Positions 17,378-25,104 of a stretch of 59,620 nt of DNA are shown here, one piece after another. A program made the position numbers and the translations under genes. The DNA comes from Anaerolineales bacterium UBA2317 (lineage in GTDB: Bacteria; Chloroflexota; Anaerolineae; Anaerolineales; Villigracilaceae): NCBI GenBank assembly GCA_002345215.1, contig DDVH01000024.1, positions 1 through 59,620 of the forward strand. The letters are read 5' to 3'. The notes under the pieces are model-generated. The model did no database searches. It saw only the letters and a list, made by a program, of their open reading frames with translations, and was not told the DNA's origin. The first letter of the stretch is position 1; the number at the start of each line of letters is the position of its first letter.

Positions 17378-17512
17378 CATGTCATTGCGAGGACGCTCTT
17401 GTTCTTTGTCCGAAGCAATCTCCAATTTTAGTAGGGGATTGCTTCGTCAGGCTGGGTCTCGATACATCGCCTTTGGCGACACTCGACCATCAGCCTTCCT
17501 CGCAATGACATG
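17378..17512. repeat. TCATTGCGAGGA palindromic element, copy 1, with nested second palindrome
   Basis: Outer arms CATGTCATTGCGAGGA and TCCTCGCAATGACATG. The inner GAAGCAATC/GATTGCTTC pair is typical of this element. A second palindrome with GGGTCTCGATAC and ACTCGACC (about 17449-17497) is nested in its right half and is related to the insertion at 24111. A shorter copy lies reversed at 44681 with an almost identical left half of about 46 bp. Confidence 0.85.
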
Positions 17513-17530
17513 AAAGTAATATATAAAATA

Positions 17531-17561
17531 AATCGCCCTTCGCAATTTGCGTCGGGCGATT
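17531..17561. promoter_or_regulatory. GC-rich hairpin in aspS leader
   Basis: AATCGCCC/GGGCGATT stem with inner TTCGCAA/TTGCG pairing, followed on the minus strand by TATTTTATAT. It could be an attenuator-like terminator upstream of aspS or simply another palindrome. Confidence 0.4.
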
Positions 17562-17678
17562 TGATTTGACTTATTATTTTGTCAACCAGCAACGCTTCGC
17601 CCAACGATTTCATAATCGTTATTATCATTATTATTATCGTTATTGGCAAATTGGATGCTGATGTACATCGTGGCGCGG

Positions 17679-17684
17679 ATTATA
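17679..17684 (-). promoter_or_regulatory. probable -10 of aspS promoter
   Basis: Minus strand GTGCTATAATCC: a perfect TATAAT with no good -35. It would give a leader of roughly 315 nt before aspS, holding an Ile-codon-rich stretch, the hairpin at 17531 and the palindrome at 17378. Confidence 0.45.
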
Positions 17685-17766
17685 GCACAAAGTTTTTTAT
17701 CTATTGTAGGTGAGTTGATTAAGTCTGCGTGTAGTCAAAATGCGTATTTGAGGAGGATTAAGAAAT

Positions 17767-17862
17767 ATGAATAAAATGTTGACGGTCAGCAACCAACTTG
17801 AAATCAAGAATGAGGCGGTGTACTTCATCAAAAATCATAACCTGTTGTTAACAACAACTTGA
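17767..17862 (+). CDS. possible 31-aa peptide or gene remnant
   Basis: ATG with a strong AGGAGG ten bases upstream, then 31 codons starting MNKMLTVSNQLEIKNEAVYF and ending LLLTTT. No family recognised and no clear promoter or terminator. It may be a short peptide or the decayed start of a lost gene. Listed mainly for the ribosome site. Confidence 0.25.
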   Translation: MNKMLTVSNQLEIKNEAVYFIKNHNLLLTTT

Positions 17863-17956
17863 GGCGGCTGAGGTGATTTTTTATAAGATTAATCATTTTG
17901 GTGTGCCCTTATTTTTCTACAAACAGAACTGAAAAGAAGAATTTCATAAGTGTTAA

Positions 17957-17984
17957 TTGGATTTTGGTAATTTTGGGGTAATAT
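17957..17984 (+). promoter_or_regulatory. promoter of the 45-aa membrane protein
   Basis: TTGGAT, 16-nt spacer, TAATAT (17979-17984), about 50 nt upstream of the ATG at 18040. The rest of 17685-18039 shows nothing beyond the short frame at 17767. Confidence 0.5.
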
Positions 17985-18039
17985 GTGCCGTCTTAATAAT
18001 TGAACAGACGGCTACGTTGCCGTTAGATGGAGAAACCCT

Positions 18040-18177
18040 ATGCTCGGATTAATTTTACTTACTGTTGCCCTGCTGGTGATTTTTGGATTGGTCGCCTCTA
18101 CAGAAAGCGTCCTTAAAAGTAGAGGAAGCACTGTTGTGATTGATGAACGCATGACAGAGCATCGCTCACGTTTGTAG
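18040..18177 (+). CDS. 45-aa single-helix membrane protein
   Basis: Sequence begins MLGLILLTVALLVIFGLVAS, one N-terminal transmembrane helix, then a polar cytoplasmic or external tail ending in TEHRSRL. It has its own promoter, a GGAG ribosome site eight bases before the ATG, and an intrinsic terminator directly after the stop, so it is a complete unit. No family recognised. Low-complexity membrane peptides of this kind can be stress or complex-stabilising proteins, but no function can be assigned. Confidence 0.65.
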   Translation: MLGLILLTVALLVIFGLVASTESVLKSRGSTVVIDERMTEHRSRL

Positions 18178-18180
18178 GAT

Positions 18181-18216
18181 GAAAAACGGACTTGGAATTT
18201 CCAAGTCCGTTTTTGT
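18181..18216 (+). terminator. terminator of the 45-aa gene
   Basis: AAAACGGACTTGGAA/TTTCCAAGTCCGTTTT stem, then TTGTTT. The A-run on the other side makes it usable for the minus-strand GT87 gene too. Confidence 0.8.
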
Positions 18217-18218
18217 TT

Positions 18219-19403
18219 CTAGTTTGTGTTAGTTCCGAGGGATTTTTTAAGCGAAAAGAATAAAAGGAATGATGCCAGAATGAGAAAAAGTATCTGGTGA
18301 AATGTAAGGATTAAAGATTCGCTCATTTCTGTATAAAAAAAGAGTAGATGTGACAAAATGGGAAGGATAGAAAGTAAAACAAGATATATGGCTTTTATCA
18401 AATTGTTTTGACCTTTGCTGACTAAATAAAAACATAAAAGCGCGGGTAAAAAACTGTAAGGTTTTAAGCGGGGAAGTGTGATGGTTAGAATAATAATTCC
18501 GAGTGAAAAGATTTCATTTTCAGTCCATCTTTGGGATTTGGCGATTTGATATAAAAGCAAAATACCCAAAGCATACATAACGAATGAAATAATGAGATTG
18601 TATTTTTCTAGTTGTGACTCTAAGCCTAAAAAAGAGAAAAGTGTAATGGATAATGAGGGGCTTAAGAATAATTCTGTAAATTCACCAAGCGGATTATGTT
18701 GATTGGGGATTAATCCAAAAGTTTGTTTAAGATACCAAGCGAAAAGGTGAGGAGATGCGATGAAAGATAAAAGTGGTAACGATATAAAGCCTGCAAGTGA
18801 CCACAATATTATTTTGGCTTTGTCTTTCACAGAATTTTGGAAAAATAGAAATGCAGGCAAATATAAGATAGGAATCAATTTCAGGCTGGCAAACATGCCA
18901 AATAGAAAAACAGAAGCGTTGATTTTCTTCCGAAAGAAAAGCAGAATTGAAATCGAAAACAATAAAAATTCAAAAGTGCTGACGTTGCCTGTAATCATCG
19001 TCCAGCCGAGCGTGGATAAACCTGTAGAACATAAAATGATGCCGTAGAGCCAATCTTTACGAGTGAGCCATAGCATTGTGCCGACAAAAAATAATATTGC
19101 ATATATCCAAATGTAATTTTGCTCAAGGTTGAAAAGTGGACATACAAAATAAAATCCGTATGCTAAGGCGGATGGATAATTCCATGAAAGTTCAAGACCG
19201 AGTTCTGATGTTAAATATGGATTTCCACCGTTTGCAATCACTTTACCTGCTTGGCAAAATACTTCAAGGTCTCTGCTTGTTTGGAAGTTCTTAAGTCCGA
19301 GGTTGAGGGCGAATAGAAATAAAAACAAAGCAATAATACTGACTAAAAAATAGAAAAAGTCGGTAAGTAGATTTTGATAATTTATTTTATGTGATTGATT
19401 CAC
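18219..19403 (-). CDS. GT87-like (DUF2029) membrane glycosyltransferase
   Basis: 394 residues with about ten hydrophobic helices. After the first helix comes SRDLEVFCQAGKVIANGGNP followed by Y, matching the extracytoplasmic Asp motif of GT-C family 87 polyprenol-phosphate-dependent mannosyltransferases. It probably transfers a sugar from a lipid carrier outside the membrane. The GTG start (19401-19403) overlaps the aldo/keto reductase stop by 4 nt, so the two are coupled. Specific sugar and acceptor unknown. Confidence 0.75.
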   Translation of the reverse strand: MNQSHKINYQNLLTDFFYFLVSIIALFLFLFALNLGLKNFQTSRDLEVFCQAGKVIANGGNPYLTSELGLELSWNYPSALAYGFYFVCPLFNLEQNYIWIYAILFFVGTMLWLTRKDWLYGIILCSTGLSTLGWTMITGNVSTFEFLLFSISILLFFRKKINASVFLFGMFASLKLIPILYLPAFLFFQNSVKDKAKIILWSLAGFISLPLLSFIASPHLFAWYLKQTFGLIPNQHNPLGEFTELFLSPSLSITLFSFLGLESQLEKYNLIISFVMYALGILLLYQIAKSQRWTENEIFSLGIIILTITLPRLKPYSFLPALLCFYLVSKGQNNLIKAIYLVLLSILPILSHLLFFYTEMSESLILTFHQILFLILASFLLFFSLKKSLGTNTN

Positions 19404-20428
19404 GGGCGGAAAAGATGTTTGCCTTTGTAATCAATGTATGGGACTGTGACTGATTCGGGTGGGGCAACTTGATTGAGACGATTATTATCTTCTTCTGTTA
19501 AATTAATTTGCAATGCTGTCAGAGAATCAGTAAGTTGTTCTGAAGTGCGCGGACCAATAATGGGGCTGGTTACACCTGTTTGATTCAGACACCACGCCAA
19601 AGCAAGCGCATAACCTGAAACATTTTTTTCCTTTGCTATTTCAAGCACAACTTTTTGAACATTGAATACATTTTCTTTTTGATTAAAACTCTCTCTGTAA
19701 AAGCCGCGCCAAAAGGCTTCGTATCTTGAACCCTCAGGTGCTTTGTCGCTTTGCTTATATTTTTCAGAGAAGAATCCGCCTGCACTTGGCGCCCACGGGA
19801 CAAGTGCCATGTCGTAGGTTTGCAGAGCAGGTATCAATTCACGTTCGATGCGTCTGTCTAATAAGTTATAAGGCGCTTGCTCGCTGACAAATCTATTTAA
19901 GTTATTTTTATCCGAAACCCAAAGGGCTTCGATTAATTCCCAAGCGGCGAATCCGCTTGTGCCAATGTAGCGGACTTTGCCTGCACGAATCAAATCATCT
20001 AAAGCGCGTAAACTTTCGTCAATGGGAATATCATTGCTTGTGCCGTGCAGTTGATATAAATCAATATAGTCAGTATCTAATCTTTTGAGCGACGCTTCAC
20101 ATTGCTCGATGATATGCCTGCGCGAATTTCCCTGAGCATTGACGTCGCTTCCCATTTCGTAATGGACTTTGGTGGCTAGAAAAATATTTTCGCGTTTTTC
20201 TTTTAACGCTTTACCAATGATTTGCTCGCTTCTGCCGCGTCCAATTTCAAATTCAAGCGGCTCATGCCCATAGACGTTGGCTGTGTCGAGATAATTAATT
20301 CCCGCATCTAGGGCTTGATGAATGATGCGGATTGATTCCGATTCATTTTGCCTGCCGCCGAAATTCATACATCCCAAACACAATTGGCTGACTTTGACTC
20401 CTGTTCTTCCGAAGTTGATGTAATTCAT
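19400..20428 (-). CDS. aldo/keto reductase
   Basis: 342-residue NADPH-dependent TIM-barrel oxidoreductase. The catalytic tetrad is visible as Asp/Tyr in NYLDTANVYG, Lys in IFLATKVHYE and His in DLYQLHGTS. The NADPH motif near the C-terminus is GPRTSEQLTDSL. Overall it resembles the YajO/PhdYeD-like AKR group. The N-terminus MNYINFGRTGVKVSQLCLGC is canonical. It is followed, overlapping, by the GT87 gene. Its 5' side faces the 22-bp tandem array. Confidence 0.92.
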   Translation of the reverse strand: MNYINFGRTGVKVSQLCLGCMNFGGRQNESESIRIIHQALDAGINYLDTANVYGHEPLEFEIGRGRSEQIIGKALKEKRENIFLATKVHYEMGSDVNAQGNSRRHIIEQCEASLKRLDTDYIDLYQLHGTSNDIPIDESLRALDDLIRAGKVRYIGTSGFAAWELIEALWVSDKNNLNRFVSEQAPYNLLDRRIERELIPALQTYDMALVPWAPSAGGFFSEKYKQSDKAPEGSRYEAFWRGFYRESFNQKENVFNVQKVVLEIAKEKNVSGYALALAWCLNQTGVTSPIIGPRTSEQLTDSLTALQINLTEEDNNRLNQVAPPESVTVPYIDYKGKHLFRP

Positions 20429-20530
20429 GGTTTGACCTTTTGAAAATTATAGCATTCCCTCTTGCTATCTTAGCCCTCCTAAAGAAGGGATTTCAGCCTC
20501 TTGGCTTAAATCGGCATGTTTCCTAGAAAT

Positions 20531-20696
20531 GACAGTACATCTTTCCAAAGATGACAGTACATTTTTGCAAAAACATCTAGAAGTGTTTGGGAAGACATTT
20601 AGAAGTGTTGGGAAAAACATTTAGAAGTGTTTGGGAAGACATTTAGAAGTGTTGGAAAAAACATTTAGAAGTGTTTGCAAAGATATTTAGAAATTT
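20531..20696. repeat. 22-bp tandem array, seven full units plus a partial one
   Basis: Period is exactly 22 bp from 20531 to 20684. The first two units read GACAGTACAT(C/T)TTT(C/G)CAAA plus 4 nt; the next five are built on AT(T/C)TAGAAGTGTT(T)GGGAA. Units alternate between a GTGTTTGGGAAGAC form and a GTGTTGGGAAAAAC form, giving a 44-bp higher-order repeat. The last copy decays at ATTTAGAAATTT. No unique spacers separate units, so it is not CRISPR. It lies between the aldo/keto reductase start and the defence-like pair. Confidence 0.9.
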
Positions 20697-20703
20697 TATT
20701 TTC

Positions 20704-20793
20704 GACCCCTCTCCCGTCTCCCCTAAAGGGGAGAAGCTATATCATCACGCAACAAAAGCCCCTCTCCATTTGGAGAGGGGTTGGGGAGAGGTC
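20704..20793. repeat. GACCCCTCTCC palindromic element
   Basis: Ends GACCCCTCTCC and GGGGAGAGGTC, with inner hairpins CTCCCCT/AGGGGAG and CCCCTCTCC/GGAGAGGGG. A 90-bp MITE-like palindrome just downstream of the DUF4276 gene. Confidence 0.8.
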
Positions 20794-20836
20794 AAAACAA
20801 AAACAGCCTCGTTGGTATTCCATCCGAGACCTCTTT

Positions 20837-21499
20837 TTATCCTAATCCTTCTAGCCAAGTTAGCCAAGAATTAAAATGTGGACATTCTGCTCGAATCAAA
20901 TCTAGCCCAACTTCTAAAACAGCAAGAGTGCCATACAATGGTTTATCATAGTTTGGGTATAGCTCAAGTATTCGCTTTGAAGGAGCAGTATGAGGATTAT
21001 CATTAATATCCTCTGGCGTGTGGAATTTTTCCCGAATTTTTTGTATTTCTTTTGTAAGATCGTTTTCTGGGAAAAGTGCAGCCGTTCGACTTGGTTCTAC
21101 AAATAAAAATGATTCGAACTCATGAACTTGTAAGTGTGGATAGAAACGAGAAGATCCTATATCGTCTTGAAATGCTTTTTCAAGATGTTTTGCTTTACTG
21201 GTGCCACTACCCCCTGCTGGGAAAGTATTTAGTCCGGGAAAATTTGTAGGTAAACCATATAAATCATAAAGTGTAGTTACTGCAACTGCATTTGTGTTGC
21301 GCAAAAGAATTTCAATTTCTCTCCGTGCTTTAAAATAATCTCGGAGTCCCCCTTTATTTTTGGTTCCTCTTTTTGCACGGCTTGTACTAATAACTACTGG
21401 TGATAGATCTACATTGTAATTCCATAGATGTTTACGAAGCACATCTTGAACAAAGGTCTCTTCTGTTTGCCCCTCTACCGAAACCAAAACATAATTCAT
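20837..21499 (-). CDS. DUF4276 (TOPRIM-like) protein, partner of the ATPase
   Basis: 220 residues from the ATG at 21499. The N-terminal strand with glutamate, VLVSVEGQTEETFVQDVLRK, is the DUF4276/TOPRIM-like opening. A conserved Asp lies in TTLYDLYGLP (about 79), and HEFESFLF (about 131-138) provides further acidic residues. Known members sit beside AAA/SMC-type ATPases in abortive-infection-like modules and are thought to act as metal-dependent nucleases. The start overlaps the ATPase stop by 4 nt (ATGA); an upstream in-frame start would run into the ATPase gene and is unlikely. Function is inference from context. Confidence 0.82.
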   Translation of the reverse strand: MNYVLVSVEGQTEETFVQDVLRKHLWNYNVDLSPVVISTSRAKRGTKNKGGLRDYFKARREIEILLRNTNAVAVTTLYDLYGLPTNFPGLNTFPAGGSGTSKAKHLEKAFQDDIGSSRFYPHLQVHEFESFLFVEPSRTAALFPENDLTKEIQKIREKFHTPEDINDNPHTAPSKRILELYPNYDKPLYGTLAVLEVGLDLIRAECPHFNSWLTWLEGLG

Positions 21500-22599
21500 C
21501 TTGGTCTTCCGCCAATTACATTCTTTTCCCAAAGATCCCCTAATCCATAATCTTCAATCCAATCCTCGAGTTCGTTTTCGTTGAGTCTTCTAAAAGTAGA
21601 TTGTTGATTTAATCTATCCACTACAACAATGTCTTCTGGGCTAAATTGATTAACTAGCGGTACAGACTGTGTAGAAACAATAACCTGTGTTTCTTTTGCA
21701 GCGCTTCTTAATAAAGAGGCTAAAACTGTGATTGCATAAGGATGCAATCCCAATTCGGGTTCATCAATTAATATAGTTGAAGGCAATTCAGGCTGTAATA
21801 ATAACGTGGCTAAACACATAAATCTCAGAGTACCATCAGATAGTACATTAGCGTTAAAGTAAGCATCAGACCCAATCTCACGCCATTCTAATTGAATGGT
21901 TTCTGGATTTAATGGATTAGGACGTAAATTAAAATCGTCAAAAAATGGTGCTACTAAACGGATTGTTGAAATAATCTTCCTGTAAAAAGGCTCTTTTGTC
22001 TCCCGTAACAAATATAGGAAAGCTGCAAGGTTAGCAGCATCTGACCTTAGAACACTGTTATCGTTTAGATTTCCGCTTTGTTTAACCTTTGCCCCTGCAC
22101 TAGTATCATGGAAGTGATAAACACGCCAACTTTGTAACGCGTGCAAAACATGGTCTGCTATCGTCATATGCTGAATCCCACGAGAAATTTCTAATAATCG
22201 TGTTTCCCGATGTCCACCTCCTAATCCTTCATAATATGGTTGCGGAAATCTGGATTTATCGTGAAAAGAGATACCTTCTGATTCGAAAATAAGAGTATCT
22301 CCTGTTGCAGATAACAAATTGCAACTATAGCCATTATTCCCGAACTCTAAGTCAATCTGAAGTGATTCTGTGGTTTTGCGACCAAAATAAAGTAGGTTAT
22401 CCGCCCCACCTTGCTGGCTAATAAATACCTGTAAATTTTCTTCTACAATTTGATTAATAAGTTTAAATGCAGAAATAAAATTAGTTTTCCCTGAGCCATT
22501 TGCTCCAATTAAAATATTAAGGGATGTGAGTGGAAAATTATCCAATTCACGAATTGATTTATAGCCTTTTATACTTATAGTCTTCAAAGGTGTTTTCAT
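21496..22599 (-). CDS. AAA/ABC-type ATPase (OLD/AbiL-like defence ATPase)
   Basis: 367-residue soluble SMC/RecF-like ATPase. Walker A is IGANGSGKTNF (32-39). The signature-like loop is VLSDGTLRFM (about 252-261), Walker B is ILIDEPELGLHP (Asp279/Glu280), and STQS sits at the switch position. There is no long coiled coil, as in AAA_21 proteins of two-gene anti-phage modules. With its overlapping DUF4276 partner it forms a self-contained ATPase-plus-nuclease pair like AbiL, PARIS or OLD systems (inference). No clear ribosome site before the ATG at 22599. Confidence 0.85.
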   Translation of the reverse strand: MKTPLKTISIKGYKSIRELDNFPLTSLNILIGANGSGKTNFISAFKLINQIVEENLQVFISQQGGADNLLYFGRKTTESLQIDLEFGNNGYSCNLLSATGDTLIFESEGISFHDKSRFPQPYYEGLGGGHRETRLLEISRGIQHMTIADHVLHALQSWRVYHFHDTSAGAKVKQSGNLNDNSVLRSDAANLAAFLYLLRETKEPFYRKIISTIRLVAPFFDDFNLRPNPLNPETIQLEWREIGSDAYFNANVLSDGTLRFMCLATLLLQPELPSTILIDEPELGLHPYAITVLASLLRSAAKETQVIVSTQSVPLVNQFSPEDIVVVDRLNQQSTFRRLNENELEDWIEDYGLGDLWEKNVIGGRPR

Positions 22600-22672
22600 A
22601 TAAAATTTTGACCAATGTTATTCTAATTCTACCTTTATTCCCTTACTTTCAGAAGAGAAGTTTTTAATAATT

Positions 22673-25009
22673 TTACTTCCCCTCCCACCAACCCATCAAC
22701 TCACTCAACGCCAAACTCGGAGTCGCATCACCTTGCCTGCCTGAATTCCAAGTCACGATTAAATCTTTTTTCGCGCGCGTGATGCCTACATAAAACAAAC
22801 GCAAACGTTCTTTGATATATCCAAGCCGCGAAGTGAAAGTTGCTTTGCCTTCTTCATACCAATCATATTCATTATTGGTTTCCAAAACGCGCAATTGTTC
22901 CAACGCTTCGGCTTCCAAATTTAATCCCTGACGAATAAACCATCTCTCCGAAATAAATCTATCATTCGGCATGCCTGACGGAAAATCATAATTATTGACG
23001 CTCATCAAATACACGCGATCCCATTCCAAACCTTTCGCACGATGCATCGTCGTCACCACAACTTTTCCACGATGGCGTTCAGGGTCAAATCCAGAATCAT
23101 CTTCTGAAAAACCAATGAAGCGCCGTTCATTTTTCGCAATCACCGCCAACTCCGCAGTCAACTCAGGCAAACGCCATTCATTATGGTCATCCGCCGCTTT
23201 GCGTAACACCAACGCCAATTTATGCGCCAACGCCAAATCCGATGCTTCGCTAAAAACATCTTGTGCCAACGTCAACACCAATTGATCAATCGGAAGTGTG
23301 ACAGCATTCAACCATCTCTGCACATTGACTCGAAATTCTTTTAACTCTTCGATGACTTGCTCCGCTTCATCCGCGCTTATGCTTGCCAGCCAATCCGATT
23401 CATTATCTCCGCTTCGGCTTGGTGCAATAAAATTTTCAACCTGATGCACCCGTTGAATCAAACTGCTGACCACTTTTACAAACTCAGCCTTTTCAACTTC
23501 CTCACGCCAATCCCGTCGCCACACTTCATACGCTTTCGATAATTTTCTCGCCGATTGCGGGTCTGCTAAATAGGACAATAAATAATTCAACGATCCAGCC
23601 GCCGCGCGTGTTGTAGATGTGGATGAAATCAATTCAATTACTTCCACGTTTCTCTTTTTTAAGGCTTCAATCACTTCCACACCGCGATTATTTCTTGGCA
23701 CTAGAATCGCAATCGTCGGTTTGACCTCATCTTCACCAAACGAATCCAAATAACTTTTGACAGATTTGGCTACATTCTCTAACTCTTCTTCAGGTGTAAA
23801 TTTTCGGCTGATGAATTTAATCGCTTCGGGATTGTCTGGTGGATTAACAGGTTCATAGCCTTCGGGAACAGCTTCAATATACGGAAGTGATAACGCTCCT
23901 CTTGCTTGTTCTTCTGGATGAGCATTCATTACCCAATCAATTAGATGATTTGCCAAGTTAATCACTGAAGGCTGTGACCTTCCTGATTCTGGCATATCTG
24001 CATTGGGATTTGTATTTATAAAATTTCGTAACAAATCTGGGTCAGCAGTTGTGAATGTTTCAAAGATGGCTTGATTTGGGTCTCCCACACGAACCCAATT
24101 TCCGCCAACCCCGCTGGTCGAGTAGCGAAGCGTATCGAGACCAGAAGTTTCAAAATTACTTGTGGTCTCGATACGGTCTCGGCGATCGCCTCGACCTACT
24201 CGACCACCGGATAAAAGTTCAAGAATCTTTTGCTGAGACAAACTTGAATCTTGTGCTTCATCTTCCAAGATAAATGGATAACGAAAACGAAGTCGCTCTA
24301 AAAATTCTTCATCACTTTGAAGCAAAGTCAATGCTAGGCGAATCAAATCGTCAAAGTCCACTGCACCACGATAAGCGAGTGCCCGTTGATAATCCGCATA
24401 AATGTTGTAGCCAAGTTCAGCGAGAGGCAGAGGCGCAAATGAACTGTCGAGTTTGAGTCGCAGGCTTTCGGGAGTCAAGAGGCGGTCTTTTGCAGAACGG
24501 ATAAATGCATTTACAAGTGAGTCAATTAAGTCAGGAAGTTGAGAACGTTTGACCCAATCCTGTTTTGAATTATCAAGTGCAGGGTCAAGATAATCATTTA
24601 ATGAATTTGATGCCAGCCACGCATTGACTGATTCTTTGCGAATGAAAGTGGCTTCGCGTTCGTCAATGATGCTGAAGCGTTCATCCAAACCAATACTCGC
24701 AGGTTTCTCACGGACAATATCATGTGCAAGCCCATGCAAGGTGCGCACACGATATTTATACAACGCCTGAATTTTGTTATCAAAAAAACCTTTGATACGA
24801 TTCTCAAAATTATCAACCGCTGAATTAACCAACGTGACGATTAAAACTTCTTGCCCATCTTGTAATTGATTCTGTTGAATCAGTTGCGCCGCCAGTGCAG
24901 ATAGTATATGCGTTTTACCAGCACCCGGCACCGCGGCAATACCAAGCCGACCGCCATTATATTGGAGGATGTTTTGTTGCGATGGGCGAGGGGAGAAAAC
25001 ATACGACAT
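22673..25009 (-). CDS. UvrD/Rep-family SF1A DNA helicase
   Basis: 778 residues. Motif I is AVPGAGKTHIL (26-36). Motif II is LEDEAQDSS (about 248-256), motif III is GDPNQAIFETF (about 309-319). In the 2B region, motif V is TTMHRAKGLEWDRVYL and motif VI is LRLFYVGITRAKKDL. ATP-driven 3'-5' unwinding is expected. No nuclease domain is seen. Residues about 268-303, between motifs II and III, are encoded by a palindromic repeat and look like a surface insertion. Other UvrD helicases have only a few residues there. It is 74 nt from the defence-like ATPase gene and may or may not belong to that module. Confidence 0.9.
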   Translation of the reverse strand: MSYVFSPRPSQQNILQYNGGRLGIAAVPGAGKTHILSALAAQLIQQNQLQDGQEVLIVTLVNSAVDNFENRIKGFFDNKIQALYKYRVRTLHGLAHDIVREKPASIGLDERFSIIDEREATFIRKESVNAWLASNSLNDYLDPALDNSKQDWVKRSQLPDLIDSLVNAFIRSAKDRLLTPESLRLKLDSSFAPLPLAELGYNIYADYQRALAYRGAVDFDDLIRLALTLLQSDEEFLERLRFRYPFILEDEAQDSSLSQQKILELLSGGRVGRGDRRDRIETTSNFETSGLDTLRYSTSGVGGNWVRVGDPNQAIFETFTTADPDLLRNFINTNPNADMPESGRSQPSVINLANHLIDWVMNAHPEEQARGALSLPYIEAVPEGYEPVNPPDNPEAIKFISRKFTPEEELENVAKSVKSYLDSFGEDEVKPTIAILVPRNNRGVEVIEALKKRNVEVIELISSTSTTRAAAGSLNYLLSYLADPQSARKLSKAYEVWRRDWREEVEKAEFVKVVSSLIQRVHQVENFIAPSRSGDNESDWLASISADEAEQVIEELKEFRVNVQRWLNAVTLPIDQLVLTLAQDVFSEASDLALAHKLALVLRKAADDHNEWRLPELTAELAVIAKNERRFIGFSEDDSGFDPERHRGKVVVTTMHRAKGLEWDRVYLMSVNNYDFPSGMPNDRFISERWFIRQGLNLEAEALEQLRVLETNNEYDWYEEGKATFTSRLGYIKERLRLFYVGITRAKKDLIVTWNSGRQGDATPSLALSELMGWWEGK
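24111..24210. repeat. palindromic repeat inserted in frame within the helicase gene
   Basis: Outer ends CCGCTGGTCGAGTAG and CTACTCGACCACCGG; inner arms CGTATCGAGACCA and TGGTCTCGATACG; a GGCGATCGCC core. It is read through in frame and adds about 36 residues rich in Gly, Arg, Ser and Thr. A related palindrome is nested at about 17449-17497. Confidence 0.85.
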
Positions 25010-25032
25010 ATATTCTTAAATTATAGTCTGAC

Positions 25033-25075
25033 AATATCAAAACAGCCACAGAAAATCTATAGCTGTTTTGATATT
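25033..25075. repeat. 14-bp inverted repeat between helicase and nirK
   Basis: Perfect arms AATATCAAAACAGC and GCTGTTTTGATATT with a 15-nt loop. It could serve as the nirK terminator on the minus strand: AT-rich sequence follows but no long T-run. Confidence 0.6.
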
Positions 25076-25104
25076 CTTAAATTATTTATTTTTATATAAC
25101 AGGA

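Noticed and set aside
17428..17649. 73-codon minus-strand frame in the aspS leader
   Set aside because: It reads through two repeat elements with no ribosome site; only its Ile-codon run is noted.
20531..20696. CRISPR array
   Set aside because: Units are contiguous with no unique spacers and no cas genes are nearby.
21500..21532. Longer N-terminus of the DUF4276 protein
   Set aside because: It would overlap the ATPase gene by 37 nt and adds residues outside the conserved domain, while the ATGA coupling fits the later ATG.
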